From contig NZ_CP107964.1 of NCBI RefSeq assembly GCF_041434935.1, positions 7,671,001-7,735,000 of the forward strand: a DNA stretch of 64,000 nt, given 5' to 3'. Under the pieces are notes generated by a model. It was not told where the DNA came from. It saw only the letters and a list, made by a program, of their open reading frames with translations, and searched no databases. How positions within the stretch are numbered: the stretch's first letter is position 1; every line of letters starts with the position of its first letter. Made by a program: the position numbers and the translations under genes. Origin of the DNA: Kitasatospora sp. NBC_00374 (GTDB lineage Bacteria; Actinomycetota; Actinomycetes; Streptomycetales; Streptomycetaceae). Positions 32,387 through 42,917 of the stretch are shown piece after piece.

Positions 32387-33388
32387 ATGCATGAGGTGGA
32401 GGAGCTGGACGGCCTGGACAAGGCCCTCGTCCAGGCGCTGATGATGGACGGCCGGGCCCCGTTCAGCCGACTGGCCGAGGTCCTGGAGGTATCCGACCAG
32501 ACGGTGATCCGGCGCTACCGGCGGCTGCGCACCACCGGGCTGCTGCGGGTGGTCGGCCTGCCGGTGGGCCACCGGGTGGGCCTGTACGAGTCCTGGCTGC
32601 GGGTGCAGTGCACCCCGGACGCCGCGGTCCAGGTCGCCGACGGGCTGGCCCGGCGGCGGGACATCGCCTGGGTGACGCTCAACTCCGGCGGCACCGAGAT
32701 CCACTGCGTCAGCAAGGCTCGCAACCGGGGCGACCGGGACGCCCTGCTGCTGCAGAAACTGCCCGGCACCCGGCGGGTCACCGGCATCTCCGCGCACAGC
32801 ATCCTGCGCACCTTCATCGGCGGCCCGGGCCGCTGGGCGGGGCTGGACATCCTGACGGATCGTCAGGTCCAGGACCTGGAGCGGCCCTGGGTGTTCGGCC
32901 CCGGCCTGCGGGTCGAACTGGACGACGCGGCGCTCGCCATGCTCACCGTGCTGGGCCGGGACGGCCGCGCCGGCTACCCCGAACTGGCCCGTGCCACCGG
33001 ACTGTCGGAATCCGCCGTCCGCCGCCGGCTGGAGCAGCTCCGGGACAGCGGTGCGATCTACTTCGACGTGGAGATCGCCCCCGTCCTGCTCGGCTACCAC
33101 GCCGAGGCCGCGCTGCTGGTCTCGGTGCCACCGGCGGAACTGGCGGCCACCGGTGCCGCGTTCGCGAGCCACCCCGAGGTGCCGTTCGCGGCGGCCATCA
33201 CCGGCTCGGCCAACCTGCTGGCGGTGGTCGTCTGCCGCGACACCGACGCGCTCTACAGCTATCTCACCGAGCGGATCGGGGGACTGAAGGCCGTCCAGCA
33301 GGTCGAGGTGGTGCCCGTGCTCCGGACGGTCAAACGCGCCGGGATGCTGATGGACGGCACCCGGCTGGTCGACCCGCCGGCGGTCTGA
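32387..33388 (+). CDS. Lrp/AsnC-family regulator with two HTH-RAM modules
   Basis: The 333-residue product is about twice the usual Lrp length. It contains two modules in tandem: HTH 1 (LDKALVQALMMDGRAPFSRL to TVIRRYRRLRTTG), a RAM-like region, then HTH 2 (DDAALAMLTVLGRDGRAGYP to SAVRRRLEQLRDSG) and a second RAM domain ending VVPVLRTVKRAG. ATG 32387 is used, but ATG 32375 and 32378 are also in frame. The divergent drug exporter is the obvious target. Confidence 0.9.
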   Translation: MHEVEELDGLDKALVQALMMDGRAPFSRLAEVLEVSDQTVIRRYRRLRTTGLLRVVGLPVGHRVGLYESWLRVQCTPDAAVQVADGLARRRDIAWVTLNSGGTEIHCVSKARNRGDRDALLLQKLPGTRRVTGISAHSILRTFIGGPGRWAGLDILTDRQVQDLERPWVFGPGLRVELDDAALAMLTVLGRDGRAGYPELARATGLSESAVRRRLEQLRDSGAIYFDVEIAPVLLGYHAEAALLVSVPPAELAATGAAFASHPEVPFAAAITGSANLLAVVVCRDTDALYSYLTERIGGLKAVQQVEVVPVLRTVKRAGMLMDGTRLVDPPAV

Positions 33389-33415
33389 ACGCTGCGCGCC
33401 GATGCCCGGCCCGCC

Positions 33416-33835
33416 TCACCGGCCGACGTTATGCGCGGTGCTGCCCTTCTCGGCCAGGTTCCAGCTGATGATCCGCTCCGGGTGGACCCGGATGATCTCG
33501 TGCGAGAAGAATCCCGGCGCCACCGGCGGCACCTCCACCGTCAGCAGCTCCACGCGCCCGCGGATCTCCACCCCGCGCCCCCAGCCGGGCGCCGGCGCGT
33601 CCGGGTCGTCGGCCGGTGTCATGTCGTCCACCAGGAACGAGACCTGCGGGACGCGGACCACGTTGCGGTACTTCTGGCTGGCCGTCATCCCCGGCCCGCC
33701 GATGTCGACGGTGCCGTCCTCGTTCAGCCGGAAGCCGACCGGCCTGACCTGCGGTGAGCCGTCCGGCCCGACGGTGGCCAGCCGGCCGAGCCGCTGGCCG
33801 GCCAGGTAGTCGAGCTCCTCGGGGGTGAAGATCAT
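33416..33835 (-). CDS. PPOX-class (pyridoxamine oxidase fold) F420/FMN-dependent protein
   Basis: The 139-residue split-barrel protein has LDYLAGQRLGRLATVGPDGSP, VRPVGFRLNEDGTVDIG and KYRNVVRVPQVSFLVDD, followed by WGRGVEIRGRVELL. This is the PPOX-class layout common in actinobacterial F420-dependent oxidoreductases. The start at 33835 has GGAG 9 nt upstream. The promoter has the unusual 19-bp spacing of MerR-controlled genes. The substrate is unknown. Confidence 0.88.
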   Translation of the reverse strand: MIFTPEELDYLAGQRLGRLATVGPDGSPQVRPVGFRLNEDGTVDIGGPGMTASQKYRNVVRVPQVSFLVDDMTPADDPDAPAPGWGRGVEIRGRVELLTVEVPPVAPGFFSHEIIRVHPERIISWNLAEKGSTAHNVGR

Positions 33836-33878
33836 GGCTGCGGTGCTCCGTTCGGGGTGGGGAGGCGGGTCGGCTACG

Positions 33879-33909
33879 ACCGTAGAAGGTGAACCGCACT
33901 TGAGGTCAA
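33879..33909 (-). promoter_or_regulatory. MerR-type promoter with 19-bp spacer
   Basis: On the minus strand, TTGACC (33909-33904) and TACGGT (33884-33879) are separated by exactly 19 bp. A partial dyad in the spacer has CTCAAGT against GGTTCACC. Overlong 19-20 bp spacers are the mark of MerR-family activated promoters. No MerR gene lies nearby, so the activator is elsewhere. Confidence 0.55.
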
Positions 33910-34013
33910 GACCGCCCCCGGACTGGCCGAGGCCATGGTGGCGTCCCCACCCTGGTCGCTGGGTGCCCCGCCGAAGGGCGGCCCGCCACCGGATCTCCGC
34001 GCCGCCGCCGACC

Positions 34014-34349
34014 TCAGCCCATGGTCTCGCGCTCCACCCAGGCCAGGTAGGCGGCGGAGCCGGTGGTGACGGGAACGGCGAGGATCTCGGGAGTGTCGTA
34101 GTCGTGCTGCTCACCGATGAACGCGGCCAGCCGGTCGAAGAGTTCGGCGCGGGTCTTGAAGTCGATGCGCCACTCGGCGGCGCCCTGCACCTCGCCGTCC
34201 CACCGGTAGACCGACCGGACCGGGTAGAGCTGGGCGCAGGCCGCCAGCCGCGCGCGGACCACGGCGCCGGCCAGGGCGCGGGCCTTCGGTTCCTCGTCGT
34301 GCGTGGTCGTCACGACGACGAAGCCACCGTCGGCCGGGTCACTCGTCAT
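34014..34349 (-). CDS. cutA: divalent-cation tolerance protein CutA
   Basis: The 111-residue product has the CutA1 signature: VVVTTTHDEEPKARALAGAVVRARLAACAQL, the VYRWDGEVQGAAEWRIDFKT strand-turn region, and YDTPEILAVPVTTGSAAYLAWV at the end. The family forms a trimeric PII-like fold associated with copper tolerance in E. coli, though the biochemical role is unsettled. It is followed on the same strand by the PPOX gene, with about 180 bp that contains the MerR-type promoter between them. Confidence 0.95.
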   Translation of the reverse strand: MTSDPADGGFVVVTTTHDEEPKARALAGAVVRARLAACAQLYPVRSVYRWDGEVQGAAEWRIDFKTRAELFDRLAAFIGEQHDYDTPEILAVPVTTGSAAYLAWVERETMG

Positions 34350-34400
34350 GCCCGGACCCTACCCGGAACCGGCCCGGCCGAGCCGGAACCGCCGACAGTC

Positions 34401-35012
34401 TCAGTAGCCGTCCGGGGTCTTGTCGTACTTGGCCTGGGCCTCCTTGGCGGACGCCTCCAGCCTGGTCCAGTACTCCCGGTACCAGGCCTCGTCGCCGCCG
34501 TCCATGTTGCTGTTGGTCTCCCGCATGCCGGTTCTGCCGTCGATCAGCTCGCGGACGATGTCGGCGTGGCCGGCGTGACGGTTCGTCTCGGCAGTCATGT
34601 GCAGCATGATCCGCTGAAGCGTCACGTCGCCGTTCTCGCCCCACCACGCGACGTGGCCCATCGCATCGAGCGGCAGCTCCTCGATCGTCGCGTCCGCGTG
34701 TGCCCAGGCGCGGTGGTAGAGGCCGAGGATGTCCTCGCGCGACTCGTCGGCGCGTGCCCACATGTCCGAGTTGGGCTCGGCCTCCTCCTCGTGCCAGGGG
34801 AGGGATTCGTTGTGTGGGCGGCCGAAGGTCGGGCCGAAGTACCCGAGTTCGACGCTGGCGAGGTGCTTGACGAGGCCGAGGAGGTTGGTGCCGGTCGGCG
34901 TCAGGGGGCGGCGGCTGTCGTAATCGGACAGTCCGTCCAGCTTCCAGACGACGGCTTCGCGGGCCGCCTTGAGGTAGCGGTGCAGATCGCCTTTGGGATC
35001 ATTGGGCTTCAT
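34401..35012 (-). CDS. DinB-superfamily (DUF664) protein
   Basis: The 203-residue four-helix-bundle protein has VVWKLDGLSDYDSRRPLTPT, LLGLVKHLASVELGYFG and RIMLHMTAETNRHAGHADIVRELIDG. The three histidines (KH, LH and NRHAGH) form the metal site typical of DinB/mycothiol-dependent enzymes. The start at 35012 gives MKPNDPKGDL. Members include mycothiol S-transferases. A second DinB-like gene is at 52825. Confidence 0.9.
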   Translation of the reverse strand: MKPNDPKGDLHRYLKAAREAVVWKLDGLSDYDSRRPLTPTGTNLLGLVKHLASVELGYFGPTFGRPHNESLPWHEEEAEPNSDMWARADESREDILGLYHRAWAHADATIEELPLDAMGHVAWWGENGDVTLQRIMLHMTAETNRHAGHADIVRELIDGRTGMRETNSNMDGGDEAWYREYWTRLEASAKEAQAKYDKTPDGY

Positions 35013-35164
35013 GGGGCCGAGTCTCGCATCACAGGCCGACGGCGGTCGCGTGGGTTTCCCGGCTGCTTCGAAGGCATCGGCCGGCGACGGGGCAGTCCAC
35101 GCCGCGAGCCGGCCGTCCCGGGAGCTCTGATGGGGCAGACATGCGGACAGTCTGGGCTGCCACC

Positions 35165-35896
35165 TTATGAGCACTCCCAGAAGAAGCGGCCTTCGCGGTG
35201 GTCAGGGCTGACGAAGGCGAAGCCGTAGCCGTATCCGAAGTTGAGGAAGTACGGATCGTCCTCGCCTTCGCCGGCGTCACTGATCTTGAAGAGAAACCGC
35301 CAGGGGGAGTCGACTCGCGCTTCGTCGTTGGGGTAGCAGGCGGTGCCGCCGAGGTAGTCGTGCAGATCCTCCCCGCCGGGGAGCTCGACATCGGGACCGT
35401 CGCCGCGCATGCCCCGCTGGTATGCCGCCATCTCGTCGATCGAGCGGTCGATCTCGGGCGGTACCGGCTGCAGGTCGACGCGCCATTCGACGGGGATCTC
35501 GGTGTCGTCGGGCCCCCAGCGCCACAGAGTCCGCCCGCGTGTTCCGGGTGGCCCGATGACCGCGAAGTGCGGGATGCGACCATCCGGCTGGACCAGCAGT
35601 ACGGCGTCGCCGGCCTCCGGGTGGACGCCTCCCATGATGACGCCTTCCTCGTGGAGGAACAGGTAGGCCAGCCGGAGCTCGGGACCCGGGATGGGGAACT
35701 GCCCGATGAACACCAGTGGCTCACCGGAGGTGGGGTCCACCGGCCAGGCCGGTTCGGACAGCCAGACGGGCTGGCCACCGAACTTCGCCACCGGCTCGGC
35801 GATCGGCTGCTCGGCGGCGGTGAGGATCATCTGCTGGCGTGGCAGGAAGGCGGCGTCGTGCGGCCCCTCCGCCTGCCCAGTGGGACGCGCGATCAT
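35165..35896 (-). CDS. YwqG-like / DUF1963 protein
   Basis: The 243-residue product has the features of the YwqG/DUF1963 group: FGGQPVWLSEPAWPVDPTSG, LVFIGQFPIPG, LAYLFLHEE and YLGGTACYPND, with FLNFGYGYGFAFVS near the end. These are single-domain cytoplasmic proteins of unknown function. The gene is somewhat less GC-rich than its neighbours. It is divergent from the catabolic cluster. Confidence 0.8.
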   Translation of the reverse strand: MIARPTGQAEGPHDAAFLPRQQMILTAAEQPIAEPVAKFGGQPVWLSEPAWPVDPTSGEPLVFIGQFPIPGPELRLAYLFLHEEGVIMGGVHPEAGDAVLLVQPDGRIPHFAVIGPPGTRGRTLWRWGPDDTEIPVEWRVDLQPVPPEIDRSIDEMAAYQRGMRGDGPDVELPGGEDLHDYLGGTACYPNDEARVDSPWRFLFKISDAGEGEDDPYFLNFGYGYGFAFVSPDHREGRFFWECS

Positions 35897-36247
35897 GAGC
35901 GGACCCTATGGCACGCCACCGACGAACCGCGTCATGGGGCCGCAACTCGGGTGAGCCGGTGGCTTCCGGCTGGTTGGCCTCTCCGCGAGGCCGACATTCG
36001 CAGGGACGGGTGCCCAGCTCCAACGGTCGCAACCAGCTTCCCACGGCGGCGTCATGGCCCAGAGGGTGACCCGTCGTAGCCGGTCCCAGGCGTGGCCGGC
36101 TACCACTTCCAGTGGCCAACCATGAGTTCCGGTCACAGCAGGTGACTGCCCCGCCCGTGGTGGCCCGCCAAAAACAAGCATGCATGCTTGATTTATCTCC
36201 CGCCCACTGCCAGGCTGCTCACGACATCGGCGGCAAGGAGGCTTGCG
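35897..36247. other. 351-bp intergenic region with a strong palindrome
   Basis: No gene was recognised. Base composition is less GC-rich than usual. It contains the 16-bp palindrome at 36175-36190, an A-rich run (CCAAAAACAAG) before it, and a possible -10 (TTTATC, 36192-36197) just after, giving a leader of about 45 nt to the GTG at 36248. Confidence 0.5.
36175..36190. promoter_or_regulatory. 16-bp perfect palindrome at the catabolic operon promoter
   Basis: CAAGCATGCATGCTTG is fully self-complementary, the size of a TetR-type operator. It abuts the likely -10 of the operon starting at 36248. The TetR gene at the end of the cluster (44544) is the leading candidate repressor. Confidence 0.65.
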
Positions 36248-37926
36248 GTGCTGAGGATCGGCAATGCGTCAGGGTTCTACGGCGACAGGTTCAGCGCGTT
36301 CCGGGAGATGCTCACCGAGGGGCCGCTCGACGTCCTGACCGGCGACTACCTGGCCGAGCTCACGATGCTGATCCTGGCCAAGGACAGACTCCGCAACCCC
36401 GAACTCGGCTACGCCAAGACCTTCCTGCGGCAGATGGCCGAGTGCCTGGGCATCGCGGTCGAGCGCGGCGTCCGCATCGTGGTGAACGCCGGCGGCCTCA
36501 ATCCGCCACAACTCGCCAAGGAGCTCGCCGAGTTGGCAGCGCAGCAGGGCATCCCGCTGCGGGTGGGCCAGGTGGTCGGCGACGATCTGCTGCCCCGGGC
36601 GGCCGAGTTCGGGCGCTCCGGGCTGCTTGCCGCCAACGCCTATCTCGGCGCGCAGGGCATCGCCGAGTGCCTGCGCGGCGGCGCCGACGTCGTCGTGACC
36701 GGCCGGGTCACCGACGCGGCGCTGGTGGTGGGCCCGGCCATCGCCCACTTCGATTGGGGGCCGCAGGACCTGGACGCGCTGGCGGGGGCGGTGGTCGCCG
36801 GGCACGTGCTGGAGTGCGGGGCGCAGGCGACCGGCGGCAACTACGCGTTCTTCGCCGAGCACGACATCGCTCACCCGGGCTTTCCGATCGCCGAGTTGAG
36901 CGCCGACGGCAGCAGCGTGATCACCAAGCACCCGGGTACCGGCGGCGCCGTCACCACGGAGACCGTCACCGCCCAGCTGCTGTACGAGACCGGCGGAGCC
37001 CGCTACGCAGGTCCGGACGTGACGGCCCGGCTGGACACCGTGCGGCTGACCCAGGACGGCCCGGACCGGGTGCGGATCGACGGGGTGCGCGGCGAGGCGC
37101 CGCCCCCCACCGTCAAGGTCGGTCTCAGCCGGCTCGGCGGCTGGCGCAACGAGGTGGTGTTCGTCCTCACCGGGCTGGACATCGAGGCCAAGTCGGCGCT
37201 CGTCCAGCGGCAGTTGACGGACGCGCTCACGGACCCGCCGGCCGAGCTGCGCTGGACCCTGGCCAGGACCGACCACCCGGACGCGGACACCGAGCAGGCC
37301 GCAGCCGCGCTGCTGCACCTCACCGTCCGCGACCGGGACGCCGAGAAGGTCGGCCGGGCCGTCGGCGCCGCCGCCGTCGAACTCGGGCTCGCCAGCTACC
37401 CGGGCTTCCACCTCGCCGCCCTGCCCGGGCCGGGCAGCCCGTACGGTGTCTTCGAGCCCGCCTTCCTGGACGCGAAGAGCGTCGAGCACACGGCGGTGAC
37501 CCCCGACGGCCTCCGGATCGCGGTGCCCCCGCCCCCGGCCGTACGGGAGTTGGAGCCCCTGCCCGAGCCGCCGCTGCCGGAGCCGCTCGCGCCCGGCCGC
37601 ACCCGCCGGGCCCCGCTCGGCCTGGTGGCCGGCGCCCGCAGCGGCGACAAGGGCGGCGATGCCAACCTCGGCGTCTGGGCCCGCAGCGAGGAGGGCTGGC
37701 GCTGGCTGGCGCACACCCTGACCACCGAGCTGCTCCGCGAACTACTGCCCGAAACAGCCGACTTGACCGTCACCCGGCACCTGCTGCCCAACCTGCGCGC
37801 CGTCAACTTCACCGTCGAGGGACTGCTCGGCGAGGGAGTTGCCGCCCAGGCCCGCTTCGACCCACAGGCCAAGGCCCTGGGGGAGTGGCTGCGGGCCCGC
37901 CGTCTCGACATCCCGGAGGCCCTGCT

Positions 37927-37930
<4 letters not shown>
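36248..37930 (+). CDS. AtuA-like DUF1446 protein (acyclic terpene utilisation family)
   Basis: The 560-residue product starts at GTG 36248 after AAGGAGG. Family hallmarks are LRIGNASGFYGDRFSA, GDYLAELTMLIL, VVNAGGLNPP, CLRGGADVVVTGRVTDAALV and ARSGDKGGDANLGVWAR, spanning the acyl-CoA-associated DUF1446 region and a C-terminal domain. AtuA is required for citronellol/geraniol breakdown in Pseudomonas, but its reaction is not established. Its stop overlaps the carboxylase beta gene (GTGA), so they work together. Confidence 0.9.
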
Positions 37931-39525
<1,595 letters not shown>

Positions 39526-39539
39526 GGGCGAACTCACAC

Positions 39540-41483
39540 ATGATCACCTCACTGCTGGTCGCCAACCGGGGCGAGATCGCCCGCCGGGTCTTCCGCACCT
39601 GCCGCGACCTCGGCATCGCCACCGTCGCCGTGTACTCCGACCCGGACGCCGACGCCCCGCACGTCCGCGAGGCCGACACCGCCGTCCGGCTGCCCGGCGC
39701 GGCCCCCGCCGACACCTACCTTCGCGCCGACCTGATCGTCGCCGCCGCCCGCGCCGCCGGGGCGGACGCCGTCCACCCCGGGTACGGCTTCCTGTCCGAG
39801 AACGCCGAGTTCGCCCGGGCCGTCGAGGACGCCGGTCTGACCTGGATCGGCCCGCCGCCGGCCGCCATCGCCGCGATGGGCTCCAAGACCGAGGCCAAGC
39901 GGCTGATGGCGGCCGCCGGGGTGCCCGTGCTCACCGCGTCCGCGCAGCCCACCGAGGCCGACCTGCCGCTGCTGGTGAAGGCGGCCGCGGGTGGTGGCGG
40001 GCGCGGCATGCGGATCGTGCGGGCCCTCGCCGAACTGCCCGACGCGCTGCTCGCCGCCCGCGCCGAGGCCGCCAAGGCGTTCGGATCGGACGAGGTGTTC
40101 TGCGAGCCCTACCTGCCGGCCGGCCGGCACATCGAGGTCCAGCTGATGGCCGACACCCACGGCACCGTGCTGGCCCTCGGCGACCGCGACTGCTCGCTGC
40201 AGCGCCGCCACCAGAAGGTCGTCGAGGAGGCCCCGGCACCCGGTCTGTCCGACACCCTGCGCGCCGACCTGCACGCCGCCGCCGTCGCCGCGGCCCGGGC
40301 GATCGGCTACACCGGCGCCGGCACGGCCGAGTTCCTGCTGGCCCCCGACGGCCGCTTCTTCTTCCTGGAGATGAACACCCGCCTCCAGGTCGAGCACCCC
40401 GTCACCGAGTGCGTCACCGGGCTCGATCTGGTCGCCCTCCAACTCGCCGTCGCCGAAGGCGGGAAGCTCCCCGAGCAGGCGCCCGCGACCAGCGGCTGCG
40501 CCATCGAGGCCCGGCTCTACGCCGAGGACCCGGACCAGGACTGGCAGCCGCAGACGGGCCGCCTCCACCACATCGAACTCCCCGGCGCACCCGTCGAGTT
40601 CACCACCGGCCGGACGGCCTCCGGCCTAAGGCTGGACTCGGGCGTCAGCGCCGGCTCCACCGTCACCGTGCACTACGACGCCATGCTCGCCAAGGTCATC
40701 GCCTGGGCGCCCACCCGCCCGGCCGCCGCCCGCCTGCTCGCCGACGCACTCACCCGGGCCAGGCTCCACGGACCGCGCACCAACCGGGAGTTGCTCGCCC
40801 GGACCCTGCGCCACCCCGCGTTCCTGGCCGAACGGCTGCACACCGGATTCCTCACCGAACACGCCGCGGAACTCACCGCCGAGCCGGCCGGCCCCGCCGA
40901 CAAGGACGCCCCGCTCGCGGCCCTCGCCGCCGCCCTCGCCGACGCTGCCGGGCGCCGCACCCACCTGCCGTCCGGCTGGCGCAACCTGCCCTCCCAGCCG
41001 CAGGTCAAGCGGTACCTCGCCGCCGACGGCACCGAACACGAGGTCCGCTACCGCCTCACCCGGGACGGCCTGCGGGCCGAGGGCCATCCCGACACCGCGC
41101 TGGTCGAAGCCGCCCCGGACCGGGTGGTCCTGACCGTCGGACCGCTGCGCCGCAGCTACGCGGTCGCCGTGTACGGAACCACCGTCCACCTGGACTCGGC
41201 GGCCGGCGCCACCGTGCTCACGGCCCTCGACCGCTTCCCGGATCCGGTCGAACACACCGAGCCCGGCGCCCTGCTCGCCCCGATGCCCGGCACCGTGGTG
41301 CGGGTCGCCGCGGCCGTCGGCGAACGGGTCGTGGCGGGCCAGCCGCTGCTCTGGCTGGAGGCGATGAAGATGGAGCACCGCATCACCGCCCCCACCGACG
41401 GTGTCCTCACGGACCTGCACGTCGCCCCCGGCCACCAGGTCGAGCCCGGCACCCTGCTCGCCGTCGTCGCCGAGCCCGCCTGA
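39540..41483 (+). CDS. acyl-CoA carboxylase, biotin carboxylase/BCCP (alpha) subunit
   Basis: The 647-residue product has a biotin carboxylase domain (LLVANRGEIARRVFRTCRDL, VKAAAGGGGRGMRIV ATP-grasp loop, LQRRHQKVVEEAPAPG, FLEMNTRLQVEHPVTE) in the first 450 residues. A linker domain follows, then a C-terminal biotinyl domain with the biotin lysine K610 in EAMKMEH. This is the one-chain alpha layout of methylcrotonyl-/geranyl-CoA carboxylases. With the preceding beta subunit it should carboxylate a branched enoyl-CoA. Confidence 0.95.
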   Translation: MITSLLVANRGEIARRVFRTCRDLGIATVAVYSDPDADAPHVREADTAVRLPGAAPADTYLRADLIVAAARAAGADAVHPGYGFLSENAEFARAVEDAGLTWIGPPPAAIAAMGSKTEAKRLMAAAGVPVLTASAQPTEADLPLLVKAAAGGGGRGMRIVRALAELPDALLAARAEAAKAFGSDEVFCEPYLPAGRHIEVQLMADTHGTVLALGDRDCSLQRRHQKVVEEAPAPGLSDTLRADLHAAAVAAARAIGYTGAGTAEFLLAPDGRFFFLEMNTRLQVEHPVTECVTGLDLVALQLAVAEGGKLPEQAPATSGCAIEARLYAEDPDQDWQPQTGRLHHIELPGAPVEFTTGRTASGLRLDSGVSAGSTVTVHYDAMLAKVIAWAPTRPAAARLLADALTRARLHGPRTNRELLARTLRHPAFLAERLHTGFLTEHAAELTAEPAGPADKDAPLAALAAALADAAGRRTHLPSGWRNLPSQPQVKRYLAADGTEHEVRYRLTRDGLRAEGHPDTALVEAAPDRVVLTVGPLRRSYAVAVYGTTVHLDSAAGATVLTALDRFPDPVEHTEPGALLAPMPGTVVRVAAAVGERVVAGQPLLWLEAMKMEHRITAPTDGVLTDLHVAPGHQVEPGTLLAVVAEPA

Positions 41484-41570
41484 GCCCGAGCCCGTTTCCA
41501 ACGCGCCACTCCCACACGCACGTTCACACCCACGCCCCGCCACCACCACCCTCCGCCCGGAAGGACCACC

Positions 41571-42782
41571 ATGTCCGCACCGCGCACCACCACCGAAGCC
41601 GCCGACACCACCGACGCCACCGAGAACCCCCTGATCGAGTCCGCCGAACGGCGCGCCCTGCGCCAGGCCGTCGGCGACCTCGCCCGCCGCTACGGCCCCA
41701 GCTACTTCCAGGCCAAGGCCCGGGCCGGCGAGCCCGCCGACGAGGTCTGGGCCGAGGCCGGCAAGCTCGGCTACCTCGGCGTCAACCTGCCCACCGAGTA
41801 CGGCGGCGGTGGCGCGGGGATCGCCGAACTCGCCATCGTGCTGGAGGAGATGGGCACGGCCGGCTGTCCGCTGCTGATGATGATCGTCTCCCCGGCGATC
41901 TGCGGCACCGTGATCGCCCGCTTCGGCACCGACGAGCAGAAGCAGCGCTGGCTGCCCGGCCTCGCCGACGGCACCCGCCGGATGGCCTTCGGCATCACCG
42001 AGCCCGACGCCGGGTCGAACTCGCACCGGATCAGCACGATCGCCCGCCGGGACGGCGACGGCTGGGTGCTGAGCGGCCGCAAGGTGTTCATCTCCGGTGT
42101 CGACCGGGCGGACGCGGTGCTCTTCGTCGGCCGCACCGAGGACGCCCGCACCGGACGGCTCAAGCCCGCCCTGTTCGTCGTCCCGCGCGACACCCCGGGC
42201 TTCGAGTACACGGCCATCCCGATGGAGCTGGTCACCCCCGAGAAGCAGTTCCAGGTCTTCCTGGACGACGTCCGGCTCCCCGCCGACGCCCTGGTCGGGG
42301 ACGAGGACGCCGGTCTGCTCCAGCTGTTCGCCGGGCTGAACCCCGAACGCATCATGACCGCGGCCTTCTCGCTCGGCGTCGCCCGCCAGGCCCTGCACAC
42401 CGCGGTCGAGTACGCCAAGTCCCGTACCGTCTGGGACACCCCGATCGGCGCGCACCAGGGCATCGCCCACCCGCTGGCCCAGTGCACCATCGAGGTCGAG
42501 CTGGCCCGGCTGATGATGATGAAGGCCGCACACCTCTACGACGCGGGTGACGACCCTGGCGCCGGCGAGGCCGCCAACATGGCCAAGTACGCGGCGGGCG
42601 AGGCCGCCTGCCGCGCCGTCGACCAGGCGGTGCAGACCCTGGGCGGCAACGGCCTCACCCAGGAGTATGGTCTGGGCGCGCTGCTCACCGCCACCCGGGT
42701 CGGCCGGGTCGCGCCGGTCAGCCGGGAGATGATCCTCAACTACGTCGCCCAGCACACCCTGGGGCTGCCCCGGTCGTACTGA
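41571..42782 (+). CDS. acyl-CoA dehydrogenase
   Basis: The 403-residue flavoenzyme has an N-terminal helical domain, AFGITEPDAGSNSHRI at the FAD/substrate middle domain, and the C-terminal helical domain ending QTLGGNGLTQEYGLGALLTATR, which carries the GG-G-x-x-x-E/Y FAD region of the family. GGAAGG lies shortly before the ATG at 41571. In this context it should desaturate the acyl-CoA before the carboxylase, like AtuD or isovaleryl-CoA dehydrogenase; the specific chain is unknown. Confidence 0.93.
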   Translation: MSAPRTTTEAADTTDATENPLIESAERRALRQAVGDLARRYGPSYFQAKARAGEPADEVWAEAGKLGYLGVNLPTEYGGGGAGIAELAIVLEEMGTAGCPLLMMIVSPAICGTVIARFGTDEQKQRWLPGLADGTRRMAFGITEPDAGSNSHRISTIARRDGDGWVLSGRKVFISGVDRADAVLFVGRTEDARTGRLKPALFVVPRDTPGFEYTAIPMELVTPEKQFQVFLDDVRLPADALVGDEDAGLLQLFAGLNPERIMTAAFSLGVARQALHTAVEYAKSRTVWDTPIGAHQGIAHPLAQCTIEVELARLMMMKAAHLYDAGDDPGAGEAANMAKYAAGEAACRAVDQAVQTLGGNGLTQEYGLGALLTATRVGRVAPVSREMILNYVAQHTLGLPRSY

Positions 42783-42917
42783 GCGGGCGCGGTGGGGCGG
42801 GCCCGGGCGGGGCAGTGTTCCTTGGTCGCACGGGTCGCGATCGGCACGCACCCTGTCCGCGGCCGCCCGCAGCCGCCACTCTTGAGGCTGCACCCGACCG
42901 GTCAGGAGACCAGCAGC

